Shown one piece after another: positions 1 to 12,100 of a stretch of 64,000 nt of DNA (positions are counted from its first letter, which is position 1; every line of letters starts with the position of its first letter). The notes below the pieces were generated by a model, which saw only the letters and a program-made list of their open reading frames with translations, did no database searches and was not told where the DNA came from. A program made the position numbers and the translations under genes. Location of the stretch: the NCBI RefSeq assembly GCF_010015445.1, contig NC_053120.1:3274666-3338665 (forward strand), read 5' to 3'. This DNA is from Perca fluviatilis. Its lineage: Eukaryota; Chordata; Actinopteri; Perciformes; Percidae.

Positions 1-246
1 GTAGTCCCTGCTGTGGGCTGCCAGCCGTGACGGAGCTCCAAGTACCTCATAGCAGGCCGGGGTCTGTGAAGGAAGGCAGGCCGGGCGGCGAGGCAGCACC
101 GGCGGGCCGCGAGGCAGCACCAGCGGCTGAACTCCGACACACAGTCTTACCAAATTAGCAATTTTTTACTTTATTGTAAATAATAAAGTGACAGTTACAG
201 GATATTTCACTATTGAATGTATATTTTTCATGATTTTAGCTAAGCT
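1..246. other. Unassigned GC-rich then AT-rich sequence
   Basis: No coding exon is recognised. Bases 60-130 are GC-rich and hold two imperfect copies of a GCGAGGCAGCACC-like unit; bases 160-246 are AT-rich. The position corresponds to an intron of the C3 gene on the minus strand, and the sequence is probably repeat-derived. Confidence 0.4.
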
Positions 247-900
247 TTGGCCTGCTGCCTCGAAAAAATCATGCCAGCTCTGATAACCCCTGATCAGTCT
301 GCAGTATTTGGTACAATTAGCACAGTCCTAGTCAAACCAGTACACCTCGACCCCTTCTCTGCCCTCTTCGGAATCTCTCCCACACTCATCACGTCTAAAA
401 CCGCAAAGCAGGTGATTGCATTTACCACACTCCTCGCTAGGAGGCTCATTCTTCTTAAATGGACTCACTCCTCCCCTCCCACACATAACAGATGGATTGT
501 TGAGGTACTGCAATGTGTAAGGATAGAAAAGATCAGGTATTCTTTAAGAAGCTCCCTTAAGACTTTCCGCAAATTCTGGCAACCCTTTTTAGCCCATGTC
601 AACACATTAGATATCAATGAAGAAACTGACAAGTTTTAACTGAGCCCTGAGCTAATCCCCCTCCCTCCCTTCTTGAATGTTATTTATTTATTTATTTTTG
701 TTTTTTGATTTGTTCTATCGAGTATGAGTGCTGTGGGTTCTTTTGTGGGTGGGCTATAGGGACCTGAAAGACCAGGTCCAGTATATGGGTTTGAAGCTCC
801 TTTTGTTAACACTTATCTGTAAGATACGTTGTTTATGTGAATTTCACTAACTTGGAAAAATAAATAAAGAGATTGGGGGAAAAAATAAATAAATAAAGAG
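247..900 (+). mobile_element. L1-like LINE remnant: RT piece fused to ORF2 C-terminus and 3' tail
   Basis: The plus-strand reading starts with a segment like the L1-group reverse transcriptase (CLEKIMPALITPDQ). It then jumps to the extreme C-terminus of ORF2 (LARRLILLKW, then SLRSSLKTFRKFWQPF) and stops at about 639. The whole palm domain with its catalytic Asp motif is missing, so this is a 5'-truncated, internally deleted copy. An A/T-rich 3' tail with repeated AATAAATAAA follows to about 900. It lies in a C3 intron, antisense to that gene. The L1/Tx1 assignment rests on motif recognition only. Confidence 0.7.
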
Positions 901-990
901 TTATTACATCATTGTAAAACATACTTCATTAACCTTTGCTAAACGGGCTGCAATGCAAAAAATATATATATAAAAAACCGAAGGACTTAC

Positions 991-1134
991 GGTGATTGTC
1001 AGTCTTGGTTCCCTCCCTGTATTGATGGAAAGCTTTGCCAAGCCGTTGGCTGTGGTTAAAGCCTCCACCTGGCCTGGGTCGACCACCAATGGAACACGGT
1101 CTGCCGGAGTGCCATCAGGATTCACAACATCAAC
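991..1134 (-). CDS. c3: C3 exon 11 (MG4)
   Basis: Encodes [20 protein letters not shown], then [18 protein letters not shown]; the human counterpart is VTNPDGSPAYRVPV. Donor is CACC|GTAAGT. No later exon is visible between here and base 1. Confidence 0.94.
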
Positions 1135-1823
1135 CTGCCATCAGAGACACAAACAGCTGAACAATCAGAAAAATGTTATTAAAACATATTAAGGTCACTT
1201 ATGTTATAAGAATAGTTTCAATGCAAACTGCACTAGCCGTGCACTGAGTGTAATGGCTTGCAGTAGATCGTATATAGTGACCCAAATGGGTGAATTTCTC
1301 TTTTTCTCTGGAATATCACCTGTTTGAGAAAATCTGCCTTTGTTTCATAATGACAATCCATGACAGATGAAAACATTTCATATTAATTACAGTTATGCAA
1401 CTTTTATATTCAGAATATATTTCCATCTGTGTTTGTATCTGAGCTTTGTAGAGTAACTGTATTCAGTAATGGAATGTTTTCTGTAAAGGATTTTTCTTAT
1501 TTAATTAACCATACTTTCGTAAAAAAGTACTTTACCGCAACTTCGAAGAACATTCCTGGGGTGAAATATTTGGGAGTTTTCTTAAAGGTGATAGTGTAAG
1601 GTGATGTAACAATCTGGATACTTCTCAACTCCGCCTCCACCATTTCACCACCTGTCAATGAATGCAGAAACACAAAACTTATTTTAACATCTATTTACTT
1701 TCTTTTAGATTAACTGATACAGAACAACGTATCCTCAAATCTGTATTTTTCTTGAGACTGTGTGTTTGTGCTTGTTCACTATGTTTGATCATGTGTGGGT
1801 CAAATTAACTATCAGTATTAATA

Positions 1824-1882
<59 letters not shown>

Positions 1883-2039
1883 GTCCACATTGCTGATATG
1901 AGTTATTTTGTGGGGGAGGACAACGCTCTGTTTGCCTTTGCTAGCCAAAGACCAAATAGTGTGTACATGGTTCAAAAGATGATCCCCATGTTGCCCAGGC
2001 TGCTATAATAATAATAATAATAACAAAACAAAAACAATG

Positions 2040-2105
<66 letters not shown>

Positions 2106-2965
2106 CTGACAGTTAATTTGACACACACATGATCAAACATAGTGAACAAGCACAAACACACAGTCTCTCTTTCTTACCGCTCTCCATCAGCACACTGACA
2201 GCTACATATATGGAACTCCCCACCAGTTCAAGGATGTTTGGGTAGGTCTGTGTGATGTGCTCTCTCTCCAGTTTGACCACTCCAATACCTTCACTTATCT
2301 AATGTGACATAATCGAAAAATGCATCTTGAAATACAAGCCAAGCTGCATAACATATATGCATACAGCAGAATAACCAATCAACAGACGTCGAAGTATGTG
2401 ATCACCTGCACTCTCTGAACAGAACTTGGAAAGCTGTTCTTACGATCGTCTTGCATAACCCCAAACACCACGTAGGCCGTCCCGTCTACCTCTTGACCAA
2501 AGAGATACCTAAATCCACAAAAGAGGGACAAGGTAAGTAAAAGAAAGTAAATAAAAAAAAACATCAATTGACTAACAGACTAAAAGAGTAAGAGGCCCAA
2601 CAGCCTCTGAACATCCCCCTTTAGTCTTTCCTGCAATCAATCTCCCAATCAGGTCTCTAGCCACGAAACCAAAACCTTCACTTACCCAGCTTTGATGTTG
2701 ACGGTGAGCTCTCGACTGTCCACGTAGAAGAAGGAGCTTTCAGGTATCAGTTTAACTTCAAAACTGGGCAGCACTGTAACATGAAAGGAGTTTTATTGTG
2801 TGTATTAAAATAAATTAATGTTAAAGTTTTTTAAATATTATTCATGAATACGTTAAATAAAAGTGCAGGTCATGGGGCTCACCATATTCTTTGACCTCGA
2901 ACTTTGCAGAATAGCTCTGCTGTGGGTTGCTCTCGAACTTCGCCACCACTTTCCACAGTCCAGTA

Positions 2966-3025
<60 letters not shown>

Positions 3026-6000
3026 CCACACACACACACACACAGACATCATTATTAGGGCCCGAGCGCCGACAGCGGCGAAGGCCCTATTGAAACTGAA
3101 GGAATTATTATTCTTTCTTTTTCCCGTCAAATGAATTGGCTTTTTGAGGGGCTTAATATATTCAAAAACTCACCAAATTTGGCGGTAGCATCAAGTCTGG
3201 TGAAAATTTACGTATTTTAACGGTTTCGTGAATAGCCGCACAAAAATGGCTCGCTGGCGCCCCCTAGAAAGTTAAGAAAATTGAGCCCCTGCAGTGTGTT
3301 TAACGTAGACTCATGAAACTCGGTACACATATGTAACATGTCAGGATGCACTTCATTGGAGCCATACCCTAAACCCAACAGGAAGTCCGCCATTTTGAAT
3401 TGAAAGTTCGAAATTAGTGCGATTTTGGCCATTTCCACATGTCGCACTTTAACGAACTCCTCCTAGAGATTTCATCCGATCAACTTCAAACTCGGTCTGT
3501 GCCATCTTAAGATGTTAAAGATGAAAAGTTGTTAAAAGAAAAACTTTTCGTCATAGGGCGTGGCCGTGGCGGGGCGGCCATTTTGCGTGTTTAGCGATGA
3601 ACAAAGAAGTTGTTGTAACTTGAGTGTACGTTGTCGTATCTGCCCGAAATTTCTAACGATTGACAAGGGTCCATGCCTGAGGACACCTAGAGGGCAAAAT
3701 TGACTTTTGGTCATAGCGCCCCCCGCTGGCAACAGGAAATCTGCCTTATATGACAAACATCATCCGATTTACATGAAACTTAGAATGTGTGGTCTACTGG
3801 TGATACTGAGCCGCCCCCTATAATATGGCCACGCACACTTACTCAGGCCACGCCCCCTTTGATAACATTTGAACCGTTTAAGGTAGTCTTGTGTGAGGTG
3901 TGATTGAACTCAGCAGAGACTTCTTTCTTCATTGGTGAATGTTTGACCCGCCCCCTATGCTTAAGCCCCGCCCCCTTTCTTAAAATTTGAACCATTTAAG
4001 ATAGACCCTTGAGTGAGGTATCATTGAACTCAGCAGAGACTTCCTTCTTCATTGGTGATGGTTTGGCCCGCCCCCTATGTTGAAGCCACGCCCTTTTTAA
4101 TAAATGCTGACCCATATAAGGTAGAGTCTTGTGTGAGGTATCATTGAACTCAGCAGAGACTTCCTTTTTAATTGGTGATGGTTTGACCCGCCCCTTATGC
4201 ATTAGCCACACCCCTTTTCACAGCTAATGAACCGTATGACGTAGAGTCTTGTGTGAGGTATCGTTGAACTCGGCGGGGAGTTCCCTTTTCATTGGTGACA
4301 ATTTGCGGCGTCTGAGTGATGCGCAAATGCACGGTCGCAAGGAGCGCAGTCCGCAGACCATTTTGAGTGTTTAGCGATGAACAAAGAAGTTGTTGTAACT
4401 TGAGTGTACGTTGTCGTATCTGCCCGAAATTTCTAACGATTGACAAGGGTCCGGGCCTGAGGACACCTAGAGGGCAAAATTGACTTTTGGTCATAGCGCC
4501 CCCCGCTGGCAACAAGAAATCTGCCTTATATGACAAACATCATCCGATTTACATGAAACTCAGAATGTGTGGTCTACTGGTGATACTGAGCCGCCCCCTA
4601 TAATATGGCCACGCACACTTACTCAGGCCACGCCCCCTTTGATAACATTTGAACTGCTTAAGGTAGAGTCTTGTGTGAGGTGTCATTGAACTCAGCAGAG
4701 AGTTTCTTCTTCATTGGTCATGGTTTAGCCCGCCCCCTATGCTTAAGCCACGCCCCCTTTCATAACATTTCAACCGTTTAAGGTAGGACCTTGTGTGAGG
4801 TATCATTGAACTCAGCAGAGACTCCATTCTTCATTGGTGATGGTTTGACCCGCCCCCCTATGTTTAAGCCACGCCCCTTTTCATAAATAATGATCCGTTT
4901 AATGTAGACCCTTGTGTGAGATATCATTGAACTAAGCAGAGACTTCCTTCTTCATTGGTGATGGTTTGTCCCGCCCCCTATGTTTAGGCCACGCCCCCTT
5001 TTATAACTAATGACCCGTTTGATGTAGACCCTTGTGAGATATCATTGAACTCAGCAGAGATTGCCTTTTAATTGGTGATGGTTTGACCCGCCACCTATGC
5101 TTTTAACCACGCCCCTTTTCACAGCTAATGAACCGTATGACGTAGAGTCTTGTGTGAGGTATCGTTGAACTCGGCGGGGAGTTCCCTTTTCATTGTTGAC
5201 GATTTGAGGCGTCTGAGAGCCGCGCAAATGCACGGTCGCAAGGAGCGGAGTCCACCGGTAACCCCGACGCGTGCCGAGGCGTGAGGGCCCGTCCATTGCT
5301 GCTCGCAGCTTTAATTATTATTATTATTAGGGCTGTCAGTTTAACGCGTTATTAACGGCGTTAACGCAAACCCATTTTAACGCCGACAATTTTTTTATCG
5401 CGCGATTATCGCATAGACAGTTAAAGAAGGACTAACGTTCTTTTGGATCTAGCTAGACCGGAAGCAAAATTACGAATCCCACTATGGCCACGCGGCATAA
5501 ACATTCAAATGAAAAATAACACTCAGTAGCCTAGCTAACCCGTTTCACACACAGACAGACGGAGACAGGCAGACACAGAAACAAACAAACACAGACACGC
5601 AAAACGGCTGAGCGGAGACACGGGACAGTGGAGAGGATCGCAAATGGAGAAGAGGAAAGAGAACACTGAGAAACATGGAGAGACGCTAGTTAGCTTGGAA
5701 ACGATCTAAGTGGAATAACAAAGCTGAAGAGGTGTAGCTACACTACGGCACTTTTCCTGTCTAACAGCTGTGGTTTAGAAAAAAACGTGCTAGTGTGCCT
5801 GGCTAAAGTTGGAGCTAACTGACTAGCTAGCTAGCTAAAGTTGGAGCTAACTGACTAGCTAGCTAGCTAAAGTTGGAGCTAACGGCGGAGAGTTGCTGGT
5901 TCGGAGGACGCTGATTTTGGACCGGAGAGGACGACAGCGTGTTTCCCTGCTGAAGAGGACTTTGCCGTAGCTGGTGACTGGTTTTGGTTTTCGTGTTTCA

Positions 6001-6130
6001 GCTGTGTTTCTGGGACTAACAGCTAACTGTAAGTGGGATTTCTGTGTCTTTGCTTCACTGAAGATAACGGCCTGCTGGCTGCTGCACGTCCACATGAGCC
6101 CGCAACTTTTTTTTTTTTTTTCTCCTCTCG

Positions 6131-6166
<36 letters not shown>

Positions 6167-9100
6167 TTGTGTTAACACAGTGGTTTAATAGGGTTTGAGT
6201 AAGTTTTACATTGAAATGCTGTAGGGGAGGAATCATTTTGTGTAGCTGGAGTGTTTTAAGTGGAAACTGATAGAGAAACTGGTAAAGGGGTAGCTAGTTG
6301 TGTGTAATATCATTTGAAGAAATATTGCAGTTAGCCTAATTGAAGGGTGTGATTTGGGTTATGTTTTTTTTGTTATTCAATCTAACGGCTAAATGTTATT
6401 TATACATTTAAGTTATTGTTCAGTAAACAATACATTTTTTGTTAAAGAGTTGTCTGGGGTCAGTTATTCCAATACAGCACAATAGATTTGCTGGTTAAAA
6501 GTAGGGTGGTATATGACTAATCCAAAATAGGTAAACCTTCGTGGTAGCTACCTTAAAGAAATGAAATCAAACACTTCATCATTCCAGTCTGAAGTTACGT
6601 ATTGCAGCTTGGGCATTGCACTTGACAAAGCAAGTTTCTCAAGTCAAATATCCTATATGGCTTTAATAGAAAAAGGTATTTTGAAGCATCATGATGCATC
6701 GTGATGCATCACGATCAGGCATGAGGCATCAGGCAGTACTATCTGCAGTGGAAAATATTATTTATGAGCAAAAAATATACATATTCAATTAGAAGTGAAT
6801 CTGAAGCTATTTATATTGTACACAAATTCAGATACCCTTGACATTTATACTACAATACAGAGAGCAATGACTACAGAAACACAGAAGTTGAAGAACAAAA
6901 ACAGGTTTAAAGTTCTCAGGTTGGCCAGCAAACTGCACAGTGTGAAGGACTTCATGTTAACAATTGTCATCGTAGAAAGATATAAACATATCAACATTTG
7001 CTTTGCATAATCTTGATTTAAGACATTTATGTTTTGAATTAAGGCCGCTGTGGTCCATGTTAACATCTAAATGCACCACTAAAGAACAGAATGTATAGAC
7101 AGTAATTAAAAATAAAATACTAACCTGATAGTTTCAGCGAGTGGGAAAACTCCAGAGTGGATCCCTGATCTCAAAGGGACTGTATCAAGTGGTAAAATGC
7201 TGCCTTCAGGGGTCTAAAAATGAACATTATTGAACAACCATAAACAGTGAGCCGTGCCAGTTTACAAATAGATTTAGTAAGTCCATGGTATATTTTATTC
7301 ATGTCTTTTGTCTACCAACCACTTTTTCAGGTATTTCTAAATCATCTCCACTGAGAGAAGAGTTCAATGTGCAACCTGACCACTAGATTTATTTTGTCTT
7401 GCTTTTATTTTTACAATAAGTAGCAGGACATGTTTTATTAGAGTCATGAAACCTAACAAAGACACAAGGTTAACTGTGGATGTGTTTTTTAATTTTGGTC
7501 ATTTGGAGGGAAATAATCTACTGGGTTTTTTGTGTGATATCACCTCATTAAGATGCTTTCATGCTCTCAGTTTCAGCTGACTATATAACATTATATTACA
7601 ATGTGTGCTTATCAAAGATAAAAATACAATACCACAATCTCGATGGCAATAGTAGCATCAGTTTGGGCTTCGGCATCCCTCTCTACGGGCTCCATACGGG
7701 GGGTCACTGCAAACATCCTAAAATAAACTGACAGAGAAAGAAAGAGGTTGATTTTGCTGCTGAAGGTTGGAGGATGGTGTATCTATTTTTGAATTTACTA
7801 ATCTGCTTATGTAAAGAGGGGTTTATTTTACGGTAAATTACAGTACAATCATTCTATTTAGGAATAACAAGTCTCTCAGTGTGTTTCTTAACAGTTATGT
7901 AGCCTAGTATTGAAGTCACCTTTGCTGTTGGGGGTGTAGAGGGTCTTGTCAGTCTGGATGAAGATGTACCCAGACTGGAAGGACACTAAGACCACCTTCT
8001 CCAGCAGTTGGTCAGGGAACCGAGCTTGCAGGTACACATACTGCTTCATGGTAGGATCCTTACTGAAGCTGTCAGCAGGGATCTGAAACCAGAATGATGA
8101 GACATAAGCAGTACGTGCATCAGGAGCAGGCTGGGGTACATCATGTACATTTCTGGACTCATTTCTAGATTCTTATTGGTCGTGTTAGAAAATGAAGCTA
8201 AGTAACAGTAACATGCATACAGTGACAGTATTTAATTTACCATAATTTGTCCGAGCTCCTGGAAGTTTCTTTCACTGGTAAGGGTCACAGATGTGGATGT
8301 CAGCGTTTTGGTTTTGGTTGGATGGTTCAACACGTTGATTTGGACCGGGATGTTTTCCCTGGTGCAGTCTTGACACTCCACGAAGATGTTTTCTGCTGTT
8401 CCTACCCGCAACAAGTTAGGGGCAGACATCACCTGCCTGCAGAACAGCGGTGAGACAGAGAAAGATATTAATGTGATTATACTGTAGTCACTGTGCGGAG
8501 GTTTTTTAAAGCAGTATAAAACACACACATTATAATGGAGAGTTGTCAGTGTTAATACACATGGTTTACATGTGTATCTGTTTGAACAAAGGTTTTAAGA
8601 GTGAATCTCTTACAGAAGTAGTTCCTGACCTGTTGTGTATGTGACCCCTTAAAAATGTCCTTGTAACCCTTCGTCACACCAATTGGCTATTGTTGGCTAT
8701 TATTACTAAGTGTGACTTTTACTGTGGGATATGTATGTGCTTGAGGAGGGGAACATTTTCAGTATTTCACAAGAAAAAAGGCTAAAATGATAGGAAGTCT
8801 AAAAAGACCTAATTATTCAAACAGAATTATGTTTTTTTCCCGCCCCTTCTGCTGGACCTCATGGGACCTACTTTTCGAAAAAATATGAACGGTGGTCAAC
8901 GGAGAGAGGCAAATTATTGTTTGATCCCGTTTGAATTGAGCCATGGATTACAAATATGATGTTTTCTTCAATTTAAAAGATAATTTTTCAACCGAAGAAA
9001 GTCTCAGTTAGCTGTAGCTTTGTCGTAGTACCTCTTAGTTTAGTGTGAAACTGCTAAGAGAACCACATCTCTCATCTCACACAGTTTACCTCACCTAGCT

Positions 9101-12100
9101 TGATGCTCAACTTGCTCGCTAGCTAGCTAACTTAGCTTTGTTCCACAACACAAGTAACGTTATCTTAACTGCTGTGTTTTATCCAGTGAAGTGTTTTCAG
9201 CAGATAGGCAAAAGAACGAGCGAGATCCTTTGCTCATTTGAGCAACGTTATATCGATACACACCATACATACACACACATCGTAGCTGCAGCGAGACGTC
9301 ATGTGTGTATGTGGTCTTTCTATTTACGTATTTTCACAGTCTTATACTTCAACAGTTCAACAATAAACTGAGACTTTCTTCAGTTGAAAAATTATCTTTT
9401 AAATGGACGAACATCGTTTTTGTAATCCATGGCTCAATTCCAACGGGATCAAAAAATGATTTGCCTGTCCCCATTCTCTACCATTCATATTTTTTCGAAA
9501 GATAGGTTGCAATAGACTAGAAGTAGAAGGGCGCTGACCTCTCCCAAATAAGCACACATACGTCGCCACGACGTATGGAAAAGATCGCTTCATCAGCAAT
9601 TGATCGCGGGTCATTCTGAAGCGTTGTTTAATGAGCATCTGGATGTCTTATTATGATGGAAATCTATACATCACAGCAACATATTACCTATGTGGGTTAG
9701 ATGTATTACAAGTTACTCAGTTGTTTGAGCATCAGGACATCTTATTTTGATGGAAATCTATAGGCAAGGCAATTTTATTTATATAGCACATTTCAGCAGC
9801 AGCGCAATTCAGGTGCTTTACATAAAACATTAAAACATAGTTAGAAATGAATACAGAATTAAAAACATTAATACAAAATTAAAAACAGTTAATACAAAAA
9901 TTAAAAACAGTTAATACAAAATTAAGAACATATAGAATACAGGAATAAAATTCACAATGCAGTACATTGAATTAAAAAAAGGCAATGACAGGTCTTCAGC
10001 CTTGATTTCAAAGAGCTGAGTAGGTGCCGACCTACAATTTTCCGGAAGTTACATATAAGATTACATACTTATACATAGCATCAACATATTAACTATGTCG
10101 GTACAATGTCATTCAAGTTCCTCACTTGATTGCTTGTCATTTTGAAGCATCGTCTAATGAGCGTCTGGATGTCTTTTACTTTACACACATTGTTGATGTG
10201 ATGGACAGTGAATCTGAATTTTGCCCAGCAACATATTCTGGCCACACTCGATGAAGGAAGGAAAAAAGTTGCCAGTCTGAAGGGTTAGGATGGAGACTGC
10301 TTCGTTGCTACAGTTAAACCCCATGGCAAGCACTATTTCATCTTAATGTAACACATATTTCAATGTTTTCGCATGCTTAAATTTAAATTTAAATATCCCT
10401 TTTCTAGCTAGCTAAATGTACTACACTGACTGAATCTGAATGTAAAGTTAACGTTAGCTATGTCAGTTGTGGTAAGTTAATTTACTTGCTGTTCTTCCAT
10501 AATTTAATCTTATGGAGGAGAGATACCACATGTCCTTCCTGCTGCTGTCAGACTTTATAATCAACACTGCTCCAAGTAGACCATGCATGACAATTTACTC
10601 ATGTACACCTTATTATGCAATATCAATAACTCCTCTGTGCATACTCTGAATACTGTGTTATTAAACTTTCTGTGTATACTTGTGTTAACTGCTTTATTCT
10701 TGCATTTTTACAGCATAAAATGGCACCTTTGGTATAAAAATTAAATACTTTTTAAATAATCGTGATTACCGTGAAACCTTGATGTTAGCCCTTTTAGAGA
10801 GAAAGTTATGGCCTATTTTATGGGACAATGTGTAACATGATATTTAAAGCTTTCATTTAGGAAGTGATCTAAATACATATTGTCAGAATGGCGCTTTAAC
10901 AGCGGTCAAGGCTAGATGGGATACATCTGTGGTGACGACAGTTAAGTTTAGGCACCAAAACGACTTAAGTTAAGTTAAGGAAACAGATTGTCGTTTGAAT
11001 TCAAACTCTAGAGTAACGATGTTGTGTTTTCCTGGGTGAATGTATAACAAATATGTTATGATATTAGTCTATATTTTGCGGGATCTTTGCGTAACTTTTT
11101 TTTCCGTAGCTGTATCCCTTCTACAGTAAACAACTTGTGGATCTTGAACTTCATCCAAAATGAAACTGCACAGACTGCAGCTCTCCCTACTGACCAAATG
11201 CCCTTTCTGTTTAATTATATTGAAAGGCTCTTGGAGCCTCTGAGAAGAAATTTAGCAGAGAATGTAACTATGTTAACAACATTTGGCTTGCGATATTCTA
11301 CTTAAGGAAACTGGTCTTCTATTCACAACATTCAACAACTTATGTTACAATGATGACTCAACCACTTCTTAAAAACAAAGGGAGAAGAAACAAAAAATAA
11401 AATAAAACAAATAAAATAAAACTTCCATGCATTCGAATTACACATCGAATTACGCACATAACCCAAATCTTTTGTTCTTGCCACAGCAGCAGCAGCACCG
11501 AGGAATCCTACTTTCCTGAGTCTGAAGCCAAGAGAGCCATCAAGGACTTCCCCGACTGGCAACAGACTGGAGTAGAGGCTGTAGCAGGACGGCCTTTTAT
11601 TTGTTACTGAAATAATTGCCATTATGATAGACAGTGGATGATATGATGAGCAGTACTTGAATTCCTTCAGTAGTAGTAGTGTGAAAAGCTCACAAGTGTG
11701 TAGTCAAAAGAGAGAAATACTGTATATTTCAGTGACTCCCACAAATCAAGAAAAATAATGAATTTTCTTAAATAAATGTAATTCTTGGCTCAGTGTCTTT
11801 GGGTTTAAATAACATTATCATGATCCCATAGGCATCCAAAAATTGAGAAAGGCTAACAAAGTCAGTAAACAGGTGAACAGCTTAAAATTATATGCCTGTC
11901 TTTTTGTTTTTGCTCTAACAATATTTCGTTGTTATGATGTAGCAATGACAAAATAAAACTGAACTGAACTGAACTGATGTGCCGTTTTTTTTTAACTGAA
12001 ACAGGGTGCGTTGGACATCTTGTTGTGTGCACAAGCTCCTTTTTATTACCGCAGGTTTACAGACACGTCTCTACTGATTGAGTATCACCTGGAACACAGC

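Noticed and set aside
5974..6236. Overlapping ORFs of 74 and 125 codons
   Set aside because: They depend on the T run and (GT)n tract inside a C3 intron and show no domain.
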